Source: Ferdinandcohnia sp036962705 | Lineage (GTDB): Bacteria; Bacillota; Bacilli; Bacillales; Bacillaceae_L | DNA length: 64,000 nucleotides | Direction of reading: 5' to 3' | NCBI RefSeq assembly: GCF_036962705.1 | Contig: NZ_JBALOQ010000033.1 | Location: 3,615 to 67,614, forward strand | Shown here: one piece after another, positions 23,736-32,955 of the stretch | How positions within the stretch are numbered: the stretch's first letter is position 1 | Layout of the letters: each line of letters begins with the position of its first letter | Position numbers and translations under genes: made by a program | The notes under the pieces: generated by a model | What the model was told of the DNA's origin: nothing | What the model saw: the letters and a program-made list of their open reading frames with translations, nothing else | The model's database searches: none

Positions 23736-24911
23736 CTACTTCAATTGTATTCTTTTACCATCGCTTGCAGATTGATAGGCGGCATAAATAACTCGGATGG
23801 TTTCTTCTGCTATATCTATTCCAGATAGAGGTTGTCTGTTCGTGACAATGCATTCCATAAAATCTTGCAGTTCATTTGTGTAGCCTCTTAGGATTTCTTC
23901 AGCGATAAACACGTTATTCCATCCCATTTTCAACTCTAGCATCTCTGAAATGTAGATATTCTCTAGACCTTCCTGATCTGGAAAATAAGTTTGCATATTA
24001 TTGGTTGGGGTAATATTGCACATTAACACTCCATCATTAGCATATATCTCAATATAATTCTTTGTCCCACCTAACACATGGTCACTTGACATAACTACAG
24101 CTTTTGTACCATCTGAAAAAGTAATGGTGATATTTGCGAAATCCTCTACATCGATCGGCTTACTAGTAAGATGGCGTTTATCATAATCGGACAATGATGT
24201 AATGATATTACCTGTATCTGCCGTTACGCTTACTACTGAAATTTTTTCTTCCCTAGCTTCCGCCTCTACTTGCTTTAGCCAGAGCACACCTGAAACAGGG
24301 TGACAACCTAGTCGCATCAATGCACCACCACCAGACTTATCCCACATCCCCGCCAATGCTGAACTAGAACCTCTAATACTTTCTTCACCTTTCATAAACA
24401 ATAATTTACTCTTTTTACTTCTGATGATTTCAGCGGCCTTTAAAACATTAGGTGAATAAATATAGTTTTCTGCATACATAAACAATTTCTTGCTTGAAGC
24501 AATGATCTCTTTCGCTTCTTCGATCTCATTTATAATGGTTTCATACATTTTTTCCTTGGAGACTTTAAGTCCAATCGGCTTTTCGTCTTCCTCTTCTCCG
24601 AAATAACCCGTTAACGGTTTTTCACAAATGACGTGCTTACCAGCTTTTAATGCTTCTAATGCAAACTTTAAATGTAGATGAGGCGGGGTTACAATATCAA
24701 TGACATCAATTTCTTCATCATTTATTACTTCTAAAAAGTCAGTAGAAATCTTCTCAAACCCATATGTTTTCGCGACTTCTTCAGCCCTTTTTCTATCTAA
24801 ATCAACGATTGTTTTTAGCCTAACATTCACACCGCTTACTTTTGAATAACCCCTTCCATGTAAATGTGCTGCATAACCTGCACCGACTAAAGCCACTGTA
24901 ACTGTTTTCAC
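23736..24911 (-). CDS. Gfo/Idh/MocA oxidoreductase 1
   Basis: 391 residues from a GTG start (GAGGAGG upstream). The N-terminal Rossmann motif is ALVGAGYAAHLHGRGY, the family catalytic region is CEKPLTG (about 96-102), and MRLGCHPVSGVLWL is the substrate-domain helix. These enzymes oxidise hydroxyl groups of sugars, cyclitols or their acids with NAD(P). It is longer than the other two copies because of an insert at about 105-130. Last gene of a three-gene run with the zinc dehydrogenase and a second Gfo/Idh/MocA gene, 38 bases after its neighbour. Confidence 0.85.
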   Translation of the reverse strand: MKTVTVALVGAGYAAHLHGRGYSKVSGVNVRLKTIVDLDRKRAEEVAKTYGFEKISTDFLEVINDEEIDVIDIVTPPHLHLKFALEALKAGKHVICEKPLTGYFGEEEDEKPIGLKVSKEKMYETIINEIEEAKEIIASSKKLFMYAENYIYSPNVLKAAEIIRSKKSKLLFMKGEESIRGSSSALAGMWDKSGGGALMRLGCHPVSGVLWLKQVEAEAREEKISVVSVTADTGNIITSLSDYDKRHLTSKPIDVEDFANITITFSDGTKAVVMSSDHVLGGTKNYIEIYANDGVLMCNITPTNNMQTYFPDQEGLENIYISEMLELKMGWNNVFIAEEILRGYTNELQDFMECIVTNRQPLSGIDIAEETIRVIYAAYQSASDGKRIQLK

Positions 24912-24949
24912 TATTTATCCTCCTCTCTGCAAGTGGCTGACCTTGTTAA

Positions 24950-25933
24950 TTAAAACTTCAAAAGAATCTTCCCAAAGTCTCCCGATAATGCACTATCATA
25001 TGCATGTTGATATTCAACTAATGGAACAACCTTTGATACAATCGTATCCACATTTAAATCAGGATCCCTTAAATAATCAATTGTTTTTAAATAATCTTCT
25101 GGAAAGTTGTAAGTAATGGTTCCGTGGATCGATTGATCGTTTCTGACAAGCTGTGTAAAAGGAATCGTTACTTCTGGTGCAAGACCAATCGCCAGCATAG
25201 ATCCACCTGGCTTTAATATTTGGAAAGCATGTTCAACTGATGCTTTTACTCCTGCTGCTTCGATGACAATATCAAACTTTTCATTATCCGTAATCTCCTG
25301 AGGAAAGAGGGTTCGAATATCGCCAATATTTTTGACCATCTCAAGCTTTTTTGGATTTATGTCTATAGCTGTCACATTCGCACCTAAATGGGTAGCTAAT
25401 GCAGCTGCTAACATACCTATACTCCCACTGCCAACAATCGCAACATCGTACCCCTTTTTGATAGAAACTTTATTAAAACCGCTGACAACCACGGCAAACG
25501 GCTCAATCAAAACCGCTTTTTCGTCAGGAAGATCAGCTGGGATCGATAGGATCAGTTTTGTTGAAATGACAAATTCCTCAGAAAATCCACCATCCATATT
25601 TATTCCTAATGATTTTTTATTACGACAAATATTCGTCCGCCCGTTCCGACACATCTCACATTCTCCACAGTATGTGTTGGGTAAAATAACAACTCGAGTT
25701 CCCACTTCATATTTGGATTGCGGACCACATTCAATTATCGTTCCAACTAATTCATGTCCCGGCCTCACTGGATACTTTCCGTGTGCAAATTTCCCTTGTA
25801 ATAAACTAAGATCAGACCCACAAATTCCACCATAACTTACTCGAATTTTCACTTCATCATCTTGCGGGGTTTCTAATGATTCCACTTCTCTTAATTCAAT
25901 TTCAAATGGTTTTTTCACATATAATTCCAACAT
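24950..25933 (-). CDS. Zinc-dependent alcohol dehydrogenase 1
   Basis: 327 residues from the ATG at 25931-25933 (GGAGGGG 6 bases upstream); the longer reading overlaps the preceding gene. Catalytic zinc ligands are in GGICGSDLSLLQG (Cys) and RPGHELVGTI (His-Glu); the structural zinc site is CGECEMCRNGRTNIC. The cofactor domain has VAIVGSGSIGMLAAALA. It belongs to the threonine/sorbitol dehydrogenase group and is close in sequence to the second copy at 42768, so a duplication within the island is likely. Oxidises a secondary alcohol; substrate unknown. Confidence 0.87.
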   Translation of the reverse strand: MLELYVKKPFEIELREVESLETPQDDEVKIRVSYGGICGSDLSLLQGKFAHGKYPVRPGHELVGTIIECGPQSKYEVGTRVVILPNTYCGECEMCRNGRTNICRNKKSLGINMDGGFSEEFVISTKLILSIPADLPDEKAVLIEPFAVVVSGFNKVSIKKGYDVAIVGSGSIGMLAAALATHLGANVTAIDINPKKLEMVKNIGDIRTLFPQEITDNEKFDIVIEAAGVKASVEHAFQILKPGGSMLAIGLAPEVTIPFTQLVRNDQSIHGTITYNFPEDYLKTIDYLRDPDLNVDTIVSKVVPLVEYQHAYDSALSGDFGKILLKF

Positions 25934-25965
25934 TGATTTCCCCTCCATTACCATGTATTGTGTTA

Positions 25966-26928
25966 CTACCGTTTTATACAATCATAAATCGACTGAATGA
26001 CCATTAGATTAGCAATGGACTCTTCCGGACTAAATAAAAGAGATTTCCCCATAAAAATACACTTAGAAAAATGTTCAACTTGGGAAACGTAGGCGTTGAC
26101 TGGATCTAGGAAAACCACTGTCTCCTCTTTTCCGTTCTTCTGAATCGTTATTTGTGGATGGCGAAAAGGGAAATTGATTTTAATGATTCCCTCCGTCCCT
26201 GAAATCTCTAATGACTGGTTATAATCACTTTGAAATGTGCATGCAAATTGAGCGAGTCTTCCCCCTGGAAATCTCATTGAAGAAACAACAGATAAATCGA
26301 CTTTATTAACATCAAAATCTGCAAAAGCCTGCACTTCTAACGGTTCATCACCCATAATATATCTAATTCCATTTACACAATAGGAACCTATATCATAAAG
26401 CACACCACCGCCAAGTAATGGGCTCAACCGAATATCATCCTTATTATCTACTGAGATCGAATAGCCAATTTGAACGTTTCGAACTTCTCCAATTTGTCCA
26501 GAATCAATTAATTCCCTCAAGCGACGCCACTCTGGATGAAAGCGGAATGCGAAAGCTTCCATAAAGACAACATTATTCTGACGACAGACATACACCATCT
26601 CTTCTATTTCCTTGACAGTGAGTGCAGCCGGTTTTTCACATAAGACATGCTTGCCCGCTTCTGCTGCTCGTATCGTCCATTCCTTATGTAAATGATTAGG
26701 AAGGGGAATGTAGACCGCATCAATATCTGGATCCTTCAGAAGTTCCTCATAGCTTCGGTATGTACGTGGAATAGAAAATGTTTGTGCGAATTCTTTTGCT
26801 TTCTCCTCACTTCTGCTTGCAATAGCAAGTAACTGAGAATTTGCTGCCTCCTTAATTGCCGGTATCAACCGTTCCTTTGCTATCCAGGCAGATCCTAAGA
26901 TTCCCCATCTAACCCTACCCTTTTCCAA
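25966..26928 (-). CDS. Gfo/Idh/MocA oxidoreductase 2
   Basis: 320 residues from a TTG start behind GGAGAGGGG. Motifs: WGILGSAWIAKERLIPAI (NAD binding), IPLPNHLHKEW, CEKPAALT and GGGVLYDIGSYCVNGIRY with the catalytic-region residues. Strongly similar in layout to the copy at 30446, more so than to the copy at 23736. First gene of the run ending at 23736 and separated from the TRAP operon by a terminator and a structured repeat. Confidence 0.86.
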   Translation of the reverse strand: MEKGRVRWGILGSAWIAKERLIPAIKEAANSQLLAIASRSEEKAKEFAQTFSIPRTYRSYEELLKDPDIDAVYIPLPNHLHKEWTIRAAEAGKHVLCEKPAALTVKEIEEMVYVCRQNNVVFMEAFAFRFHPEWRRLRELIDSGQIGEVRNVQIGYSISVDNKDDIRLSPLLGGGVLYDIGSYCVNGIRYIMGDEPLEVQAFADFDVNKVDLSVVSSMRFPGGRLAQFACTFQSDYNQSLEISGTEGIIKINFPFRHPQITIQKNGKEETVVFLDPVNAYVSQVEHFSKCIFMGKSLLFSPEESIANLMVIQSIYDCIKR

Positions 26929-27001
26929 GTTTCCCCTCTCCTTTCAAGATTTTGTCTAGCATAAATTCGGAAAGACTGAATAAATGCCCATACTTTTTTA
27001 A

Positions 27002-27034
27002 TAAAAACGGGTCCAAGTAAAATATGGACCCGTT
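27002..27034 (-). terminator. Terminator downstream of the TRAP operon
   Basis: Minus strand ACGGGTCCA pairs with TGGACCCGT around 9 bases, then TTTTTATT. It lies about 195 bases after the dctP stop, on the far side of the structured repeat. Confidence 0.78.
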
Positions 27035-27045
27035 AATAAATAATA

Positions 27046-27232
27046 AATGCGCCTTGGCGTATTGCGCCCGATTTTTTTCGAGCTTGCTCGAAAAATTTCC
27101 TTTGAAAAATTGTGGCATCCGCCGGAGGCTTTAACTTTATTCAGTCTGGGTTTGAACCGCCACGCAATCTAGACACTCTTTGCAATTATCCTTCACTTGT
27201 AGAAGTAGGAGATCTCTACTGAATAAAGTTAA
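27046..27232. repeat. Structured intergenic element with a perfect 15-base inverted repeat
   Basis: TTAACTTTATTCAGT (27131-27145) is inverted exactly as ACTGAATAAAGTTAA at 27218-27232, the second copy covering the dctP stop codon. Outside it are a 10-pair hairpin TTTTTCGAGC/GCTCGAAAAA (around 27075-27095), GGCGCAATACGCCAAGGCGC (minus strand) and GCCTCCGGCGGATGCC. I recall similar GAGCAAGCTCGAAAAA / ATACGCCAAGGCGC blocks in other Bacillaceae, so it is probably a dispersed non-coding element. No ORF of note. Confidence 0.65.
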
Positions 27233-28272
27233 TTTTTAGCTGCTTCAAGCAGTTTATCAACTAATTCTTCACCAATTTCTTTTTTATGTTTATCATACAC
27301 AGATGTTACTTTATCTGCCCAAACCTGTCTTTCTTCCGGAGTTAACTCAGTAATGACCATACCTCTGTTCTTGAGTTCTTCCTTGTATGTTTCATCTTCT
27401 TTTGCTTTTTCCTCACGTTGGAAATCTCGCGCTTCGGTAGCTGCTTTTTTAATTGCCGCCTGCTCATCTTCTGATAAGCCTTCAAACCATTGCTTATTCA
27501 CCATAAATGGATTTACACCAATCAGATGTTGGGTTTCTGTAATATATTTTTGTACCTCGTTGAAATTAGCCTCGGCGATTACACTAAATGGGTTTTCCTG
27601 TCCATCTACGATTCCTTGTTGCAAGGATGTAAATAATTCAGGGAATGCCATAGGTGTTGGAACTGCACCAAGTTCTGTCCAAACATCTAACTGGATTTGG
27701 TTTTCCAATGTTCTGATTTTTAAACCATCAAGCTCCGATGGCTTCTTTATCTCATGTGTGTTATTTGTTAGATTTCGAATACCACTTTCCCAGAAACTGA
27801 AACCAATAATCCCAATATCCTCAAGATCAGCTAAAACTTCTTGCCCGATAGGACCATCAAGTATTTCATGAGATGTTTCTCTATCCGGGAACACAAATGG
27901 TAATGACCAAAGGTTGAAACGAGGCGAGAAGTTAGCAGTTACTGCTGCTCCCACAGGTCCACCATGAATCGTACCAAGTTGAATACCTTCAATGATGTCA
28001 CGCTCTCCACCTAGTTGACTGTCTGGAAAAACTTCTACAGAGATGGAGCCATTCGTTTCGGCCTCTACGATTTCCTTAAATTTGAACATTGCTTTGCCCA
28101 TAGCAACGTCTGGTTTATCCGTAGAGCCAATTTTCATAACTGTAACTTTTCCTGGTGCTTCTTCTTTTTTCCCATCACTAGGCTTCTCAGAATTGGGAGC
28201 TGATGAATCCGTGCTACATGCGGCTAAAGCCAACACAAGCAAAAAACAAATCGCGTACATGAACTTCTTCAT
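27229..28272 (-). CDS. dctP: TRAP transporter substrate-binding lipoprotein, DctP family
   Basis: 347 residues with lipobox LALAACST. Family pattern: MKIGSTDKPDVAMGKAMFKFKEIVEAETNGSISVEVFPDSQLGGERDIIEGIQLGTI, RNLTNNTHEIKKPSELDGLKIRT with the carboxylate-binding Arg, and VDGQENPFSVI. It captures an organic acid, perhaps a sugar acid or keto acid, outside the membrane for DctQM. It is the last gene of the TRAP operon, although dctP usually comes first, and is preceded by an intergenic hairpin. Substrate unknown; the dehydrogenases around it suggest a hydroxylated carboxylate. Confidence 0.9.
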   Translation of the reverse strand: MKKFMYAICFLLVLALAACSTDSSAPNSEKPSDGKKEEAPGKVTVMKIGSTDKPDVAMGKAMFKFKEIVEAETNGSISVEVFPDSQLGGERDIIEGIQLGTIHGGPVGAAVTANFSPRFNLWSLPFVFPDRETSHEILDGPIGQEVLADLEDIGIIGFSFWESGIRNLTNNTHEIKKPSELDGLKIRTLENQIQLDVWTELGAVPTPMAFPELFTSLQQGIVDGQENPFSVIAEANFNEVQKYITETQHLIGVNPFMVNKQWFEGLSEDEQAAIKKAATEARDFQREEKAKEDETYKEELKNRGMVITELTPEERQVWADKVTSVYDKHKKEIGEELVDKLLEAAKN

Positions 28273-28302
28273 ACTTTGACACCCCTTTGTTTTATTTGAA
28301 AG

Positions 28303-28334
28303 TTTTGAAGGTTATTAGGTTATAACCTTCAAAA
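28303..28334. promoter_or_regulatory. Hairpin between dctM and dctP
   Basis: TTTTGAAGGTTAT pairs perfectly (13 pairs) with ATAACCTTCAAAA around 6 bases. No T-run follows on the minus strand, so it looks like an mRNA-processing or stability element rather than a terminator, perhaps raising dctP over dctQM. Confidence 0.7.
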
Positions 28335-28356
28335 TCTCTTTCAACTTTAGCAATAC

Positions 28357-29634
28357 CTATTTCGCAAATAATTCAGGAATCCACATTGAAATGCTTGGGA
28401 TATAGCTTAGGATAAAAATATTAGCAATCATCACAGCTATAAACAGTGCTGAGTATTTTAATAATTGCTCTACCTTAATATTTGCAACTTGGCTTACCAT
28501 AAATAGATTAACTCCGAATGGTGGTGTAATCATTCCCATTGCTAAGTTAACGATCATCACAATACCAAAATGAACTGGATCGATCCCATATGTAATCGCC
28601 ACTGGAGTTAAAATCGGTGCAAGTATTAGAATAGCCGCTCCAGAATCGAAGAACATTCCCACTATAAATAACAGTAAATTTATAATTAGTAAGAAAATAA
28701 TAGGGTTATTTGAAACCTCACTAAACCAAGTAGCAACTGCCTGCGGTACACCGTCACTTGTAAGAATCCAGCCGAAAAGTCCAGCAGTGGCAATAATTAC
28801 TAAGATTACTGAACTTGTTAAAGCAGCATCATAAAAAACCTTTGGAAGGTCCTTCCACTTCAGTTCTTTGTATACAAATAATCCAATAATCAAAGCATAT
28901 ACACAGGCTACGACCGCAGATTCAGTCGGTGTAAAATAGCCGCTGTAGATACCACCTAATATAATAAATGGCATCAATAATGCCAAGATTGCATCCTTAA
29001 ATGTTACGAACTTTTCCTTCCATGTAAAGCTTCTTTCACCTGAGTATTTGTTTATTTTTGAAACCACGTAAACAAGAAGCATAAAAGTAAATCCAATCAT
29101 GATACCAGGAATTATTCCTGCAAAAAACAAATCCTTTATTGATACTCCTGTAGCAACGCCAAATAATATGAGCGGTATACTCGGTGGAATAATGACTCCC
29201 AACTCTCCTGATGCAGCAACAGTTGACGAGGCAAAGCCTTTATCATAACCTTTGGCTACCATCGCAGGAATCATAATGGCCCCAATGGCAGCAACGGTTG
29301 CAACACCTGAGCCTGAGATTGAAGCAAAAAACATACAGGCCAAGACTGAAACCATTCCTAATCCGCCTGTCATTGATGAAACAAGTGAATATGAAAAATC
29401 TACTATTCTTTTTGATATACCCCCTTTTTCCATCAATCCACCGGCAAGGATAAAGAAGGGAACAGCTAATAATGTAAAAGAGTCTATAGTTGTAAATAGT
29501 CTTTGGATGATAACGGTTGGTGGGGTACCGTCCATAAATACCAATAAAGCAGACGATAACCCAATAGAAATTGCTACTGGAACACTTAATAATAAGAACA
29601 ATATAAACGAGATAAATAATAAAATTGGACCCAT
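28357..29634 (-). CDS. dctM: TRAP transporter large membrane subunit, DctM
   Basis: 425 residues from the ATG at 29632-29634, which overlaps the dctQ stop as TAATG and follows GGAGGGG; an upstream Met at 29664 would overlap dctQ more deeply. About twelve membrane segments with family stretches AVPFFILAGGLMEKGGISKRIVDF, ASISGSGVATVAAIGAIMIPAM and GVNLFMVSQVANIKVEQ. It carries out Na+-coupled uptake together with DctQ and DctP. Coupled start implies fixed stoichiometry with DctQ. Confidence 0.9.
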   Translation of the reverse strand: MGPILLFISFILFLLLSVPVAISIGLSSALLVFMDGTPPTVIIQRLFTTIDSFTLLAVPFFILAGGLMEKGGISKRIVDFSYSLVSSMTGGLGMVSVLACMFFASISGSGVATVAAIGAIMIPAMVAKGYDKGFASSTVAASGELGVIIPPSIPLILFGVATGVSIKDLFFAGIIPGIMIGFTFMLLVYVVSKINKYSGERSFTWKEKFVTFKDAILALLMPFIILGGIYSGYFTPTESAVVACVYALIIGLFVYKELKWKDLPKVFYDAALTSSVILVIIATAGLFGWILTSDGVPQAVATWFSEVSNNPIIFLLIINLLLFIVGMFFDSGAAILILAPILTPVAITYGIDPVHFGIVMIVNLAMGMITPPFGVNLFMVSQVANIKVEQLLKYSALFIAVMIANIFILSYIPSISMWIPELFAK

Positions 29635-30131
29635 TACACTTGTTCCCCTCCGTCCATATCCCATACTCCTTCACCCCAAGCTACCACGGTATTTAAGAGC
29701 ATAATTAAACTTCCTAATGGTATTGCAACGTAAGAGATGGACATAGGTAAATGCATCGCAGCAGATTTTTGCAAATGAACAATTTCAAGTATTTGAAGAC
29801 TGTACATTAAGATAATGATACAAAACACCATTGTAATAAGTGCTGCAAGACCCCTTATTCCTCTTTCGACTTTGGGTGGAAATTTAATAAGTGAAAATAA
29901 AAATTCAAGACGGATCAACTTTGCATATCTAATCGCTAGACCAGCCCCGACAAATGTGATCCAAACTAAAAAATACCTTAATAGCTCGGAAGACCAACTA
30001 AGCGGAGTGTTAAAAACCTCACGTGAAATAATTTGCCAAGTTAATATAACTAATGACGCCGCTAGCAAAAATCCAATTAAAAACTTAATCAATTGATTAA
30101 CCTTATCCATTACTAGAACAAAGACTTTCAA
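29634..30131 (-). CDS. dctQ: TRAP transporter small membrane subunit, DctQ
   Basis: 165 residues if it begins at the TTG at 30129-30131, which has AAGGGGTG 5 bases upstream; an ATG at 30173 would add 14 residues. Four membrane segments and the family pattern SWSSELLRYFLVWITFVGAGLAIRYAKLIRLEFL. It binds the large subunit DctM. First gene of the TRAP operon; a LacI-type palindrome lies about 90 bases upstream. Confidence 0.82.
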   Translation of the reverse strand: MKVFVLVMDKVNQLIKFLIGFLLAASLVILTWQIISREVFNTPLSWSSELLRYFLVWITFVGAGLAIRYAKLIRLEFLFSLIKFPPKVERGIRGLAALITMVFCIIILMYSLQILEIVHLQKSAAMHLPMSISYVAIPLGSLIMLLNTVVAWGEGVWDMDGGEQV

Positions 30132-30190
30132 TTCATCACCCCTTAACCATAATACGTATTGTTTGCTTTTCATTTATTACTTTTCTTCTT

Positions 30191-30240
30191 AAGCGCGTTC
30201 CGCTCGGTAACGCTTACATTTTAGATCGATCTAAAAAAGT
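30191..30240. promoter_or_regulatory. Operator palindrome upstream of the TRAP operon
   Basis: TTTTAGATCGATCTAAAA (30219-30236) is a perfect 18-base palindrome with a central CG, typical of LacI-family operators. The 14-base core TTAGATCGATCTAA recurs at 45267-45280. Next to it, AAGCGCGTTCCGCTCGGTAACGCTT (30191-30215) is a second, imperfect dyad. Confidence 0.75.
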
Positions 30241-30445
30241 TCCTAAGAAAGTTCATTCACTCTAATTACTTAAAAATTAACTAATCTATTTGTCTTCAAA
30301 AGATCAAAAATATAAGAATACTCTTGTCTCGGGTTAATGATTCCATGGTATGGAACTCATCAACCTTATAGCGGAACTTATTAAAATTAGAATACCATAA
30401 ACCTTTGGAATTGTCAGTAAATTTTTATAATTTTATCTCTTTTTA

Positions 30446-31441
30446 TTATACTCCTACTTTTACAAGTGCACTCGTTTGAATAGATTCATAGCAAGACTCA
30501 ATTACTCGCATATTATGAGTTGTAGAGACTCCAGTATTAATTGGGTCAGAATCGTATAATATAGCATTTGAAAAATGTTCTACTTCTAGGCGAAAAATAT
30601 CACCTTGAATTTTTTCTTCACGTGTTAATCCTGCAGTTTGTACAATTACTTGACCCACATGACCATTAAAATCAGGACGAAAAGCGTAAGGAACCTTTAT
30701 CATACCCTTTGTACCAATCACTTCGTATTCCTGTCTACGCGTCATATCAAAACTACAATCAAAGATCGCAGTTATTCCATTCGCTAGATTGAAAAATCCG
30801 TATGTGGACAAGTCAATTCCTGTTGCAGAGTCTATTACTGCATGAGCTTGAACTTCAATAGGTTCGGATTGTGAGATATTCCGGATGGCGTGGATTGCAT
30901 AACAGCCCACATCATATAAACTACCTCCACCCATATCTTTTCCCATGCGAATGTTCGTATCACGATTTTCCATATAATAAGTATGGCTTGCTCTGATTAG
31001 TTTTACCTCTCCAATTTCCTCAGAAGCGATTATTTCTTTTACCCGCTCGTGCTGTGGATGAAATTGATACATAAATCCTTCCATGAACTTCACATTTTGT
31101 TCTCGACAAATTTGAATCATTTCAATAGCTTCGTCTGATGTTAAGGCTGCTGGTTTTTCGCATAGGACGTGTTTACCTTGTTTAGCAGCTTCGATCACCC
31201 ATCTTTTATGTAAGTGGTTTGGAAGAGGTATATATACAGCATCAACTTCCTTGTCATTCAGGAGCTCATCATAGTCTTCATAAGCTTTTGGAATATTGAA
31301 TTCCTTCGCTAATTCATGAGCTTTACTTCCACGGCTTGAAATTGCAATGATTTCAGAATTTTTCGCTCGGATTATTGCTGGAATTAACTGTGTTCGTGCG
31401 ATATTTGCAGTACCTAGTACACCCCAACGAATTTTACTCAT
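30446..31441 (-). CDS. Gfo/Idh/MocA oxidoreductase 3
   Basis: 331 residues from the ATG at 31439-31441 (AAGGGGATG upstream); the longer reading has no better site. Motifs: WGVLGTANIARTQLIPAI, YIPLPNHLHKRWVIEAAKQGKHVLCEKPAALTSDEA, and GGGSLYDVGCYAIHAIRN. It is clearly the closest relative of the copy at 25966 and may act on an epimeric substrate. About 300 bases upstream of dctQ on the same strand; whether they share a transcript is unclear. Confidence 0.86.
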   Translation of the reverse strand: MSKIRWGVLGTANIARTQLIPAIIRAKNSEIIAISSRGSKAHELAKEFNIPKAYEDYDELLNDKEVDAVYIPLPNHLHKRWVIEAAKQGKHVLCEKPAALTSDEAIEMIQICREQNVKFMEGFMYQFHPQHERVKEIIASEEIGEVKLIRASHTYYMENRDTNIRMGKDMGGGSLYDVGCYAIHAIRNISQSEPIEVQAHAVIDSATGIDLSTYGFFNLANGITAIFDCSFDMTRRQEYEVIGTKGMIKVPYAFRPDFNGHVGQVIVQTAGLTREEKIQGDIFRLEVEHFSNAILYDSDPINTGVSTTHNMRVIESCYESIQTSALVKVGV

Positions 31442-31530
31442 TTTTACATCCCCTTTTATCATATTACCCCTTAAAGGAAACACTTTAAATCATTTTCTCC
31501 TTTTAATGAGGATAGCTTTTGGCTTGTTTA

Positions 31531-31920
31531 TTACATATAACTGACATCTATTTCTAGTAATTTTTCAACTGAATTCCTTTTTGCCTGAATCAATTCAAGT
31601 ACAAGACCTTCAGGTAGTTGAACCCAATTACGTCCCTTATGTGACTCTGTTACGCTCCAGTTATACACCTCTTGGAGTGCGGATTCCAAATCCTCTGTCA
31701 TAATCGCAATATGGGTCAATTGCCCCTCAGATTTTTCAAAATCAAGGGCTGAGATTATCTGAAGACCACCTTGTAACCAAACCTGTGTCGGGTTTGCTTC
31801 TGATCCTTCCATATTAACGACTTTCATTCCTAGTGCTTCCCTAAAGAATCGAATATGCCAGAGGATGTCTTTTACACAAAATGCTGTATGCTCAATGTAA
31901 GATCTTTTATGATAACTCAA
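31531..31920 (-). CDS. VOC-fold (glyoxalase/dioxygenase superfamily) protein
   Basis: 129 residues from a TTG at 31918-31920 with AAGGAG 10 bases upstream; an ATG at 31941 has no ribosome site. Single VOC domain pattern: YIEHTAFCVKDILWHIRFFREALGMKVV at the start, LTHIAIMTEDLESALQEVYN in the second half, and a C-terminal LPEGLVLELIQ with the usual metal-ligand Glu. Such domains act as isomerases, lyases or dioxygenases. In quinate-type pathways a VOC domain occurs fused to dehydroshikimate dehydratase, but I cannot assign a reaction here. Confidence 0.72.
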   Translation of the reverse strand: MSYHKRSYIEHTAFCVKDILWHIRFFREALGMKVVNMEGSEANPTQVWLQGGLQIISALDFEKSEGQLTHIAIMTEDLESALQEVYNWSVTESHKGRNWVQLPEGLVLELIQAKRNSVEKLLEIDVSYM

Positions 31921-31969
31921 AACCTTATCACTCCTTATCATTTACAGTGTCTAATTTTTTGGTAACTTC

Positions 31970-32914
31970 CTAATCTACTAGTCCTTCAACGTTCTTTAGC
32001 TGGTATTCAATTCCCTTAATAGAAGCTACTAATGATTGATTAACAGGCGTTGGAATATTACATTTTTTGCCGTATCTGACTATTGCACCATTAATGTAAT
32101 CAATTTCAGTTACCGACATTTTTTCTAGACTTTGTAGAGTGGAAGTTTTGAAGTCTGCAGGTAAACCTTCAGCAGCTTTTAACCAAATTTCTTCCGGATT
32201 CTCGGTTGCCAGGACTATACCGTTGGCTTTTGCAACGGCGATTCCTTCTGCAATTGCTTCGAATGCACACTCCTTAATTTCAGATACCTTATACAAGTTA
32301 CCATATGTTAGCCTTGTAATACCTGACAATGCACCCGTGGCAGTATTGATTAATAATTTGTCCCAAAGAATTCCCATAATATTATGACTTACTACAGTTA
32401 ACAATCCCGCTTTCGAAAACAATTTTGCAACTTGAGTCACTCTATCTGTAATGCTACCATCTAGTTCCCCAATGTAAGTGTATTTATTTTGGGTGCCGGC
32501 AAGAACCCTTCCTGGTCCTAACAAAACACCACCTACATATGTTTTTCCTGCCAGGATACGCTCTTTTCCAATAACTTCAGCGATGGTTTCCTCATTACCA
32601 AGACCGTTTTGCAATGACATAACTATTGTTTTATCTCCTATGAGCCCTTTTGCATTTTCAATTGCTTGCTTTGTATGAAATGATTTTACAAGTATAATTA
32701 GCAAGTCTACTGGACCAATTCCTTCACATTTCCGTCTGGCCTGCGCTTTTACTAGCCGTTCAGTCGTTCCATCTGTAATTATAAGGCCTTTGGAATTAAT
32801 AGTGTCGACATAATCTTGACGATGATTGACTAAAATCACCTCCATTCCAGCTTCTGCTAATGTTCCTCCAATTGCGCTCCCTAATGAACCTGCTCCTAAT
32901 ATACAAATCTTCAT
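31970..32914 (-). CDS. 2-dehydropantoate 2-reductase-like (PanE/ApbA) oxidoreductase
   Basis: 314 residues. N-terminal NADP motif KICILGAGSLGSAIGGTLAEAG, VKSFHTKQAIENAKGLIGDKTIVMSLQNGLGNEE, and a C-terminal helical domain with KLLINTATGALSGITRLTYG (catalytic Lys) and NPEEIW. The family reduces 2-keto acids of the ketopantoate type. In this catabolic setting it probably handles another 2-keto acid intermediate rather than pantothenate synthesis. Next gene after the MaoC-like dehydratase, 41 bases downstream. Confidence 0.83.
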   Translation of the reverse strand: MKICILGAGSLGSAIGGTLAEAGMEVILVNHRQDYVDTINSKGLIITDGTTERLVKAQARRKCEGIGPVDLLIILVKSFHTKQAIENAKGLIGDKTIVMSLQNGLGNEETIAEVIGKERILAGKTYVGGVLLGPGRVLAGTQNKYTYIGELDGSITDRVTQVAKLFSKAGLLTVVSHNIMGILWDKLLINTATGALSGITRLTYGNLYKVSEIKECAFEAIAEGIAVAKANGIVLATENPEEIWLKAAEGLPADFKTSTLQSLEKMSVTEIDYINGAIVRYGKKCNIPTPVNQSLVASIKGIEYQLKNVEGLVD

Positions 32915-32955
32915 ATCTTCCTATCACCCCATCCCATCTTACTTACCTTTCTGTC

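Noticed and set aside
26915..27118. 67-residue ORF on the minus strand
   Set aside because: Its first part translates the structured repeat and terminator hairpin; no ribosome site and no family pattern.
29243..29704. ORFs on both strands within dctM (143 and 150 residues)
   Set aside because: Shadow frames of a well-supported membrane protein gene.
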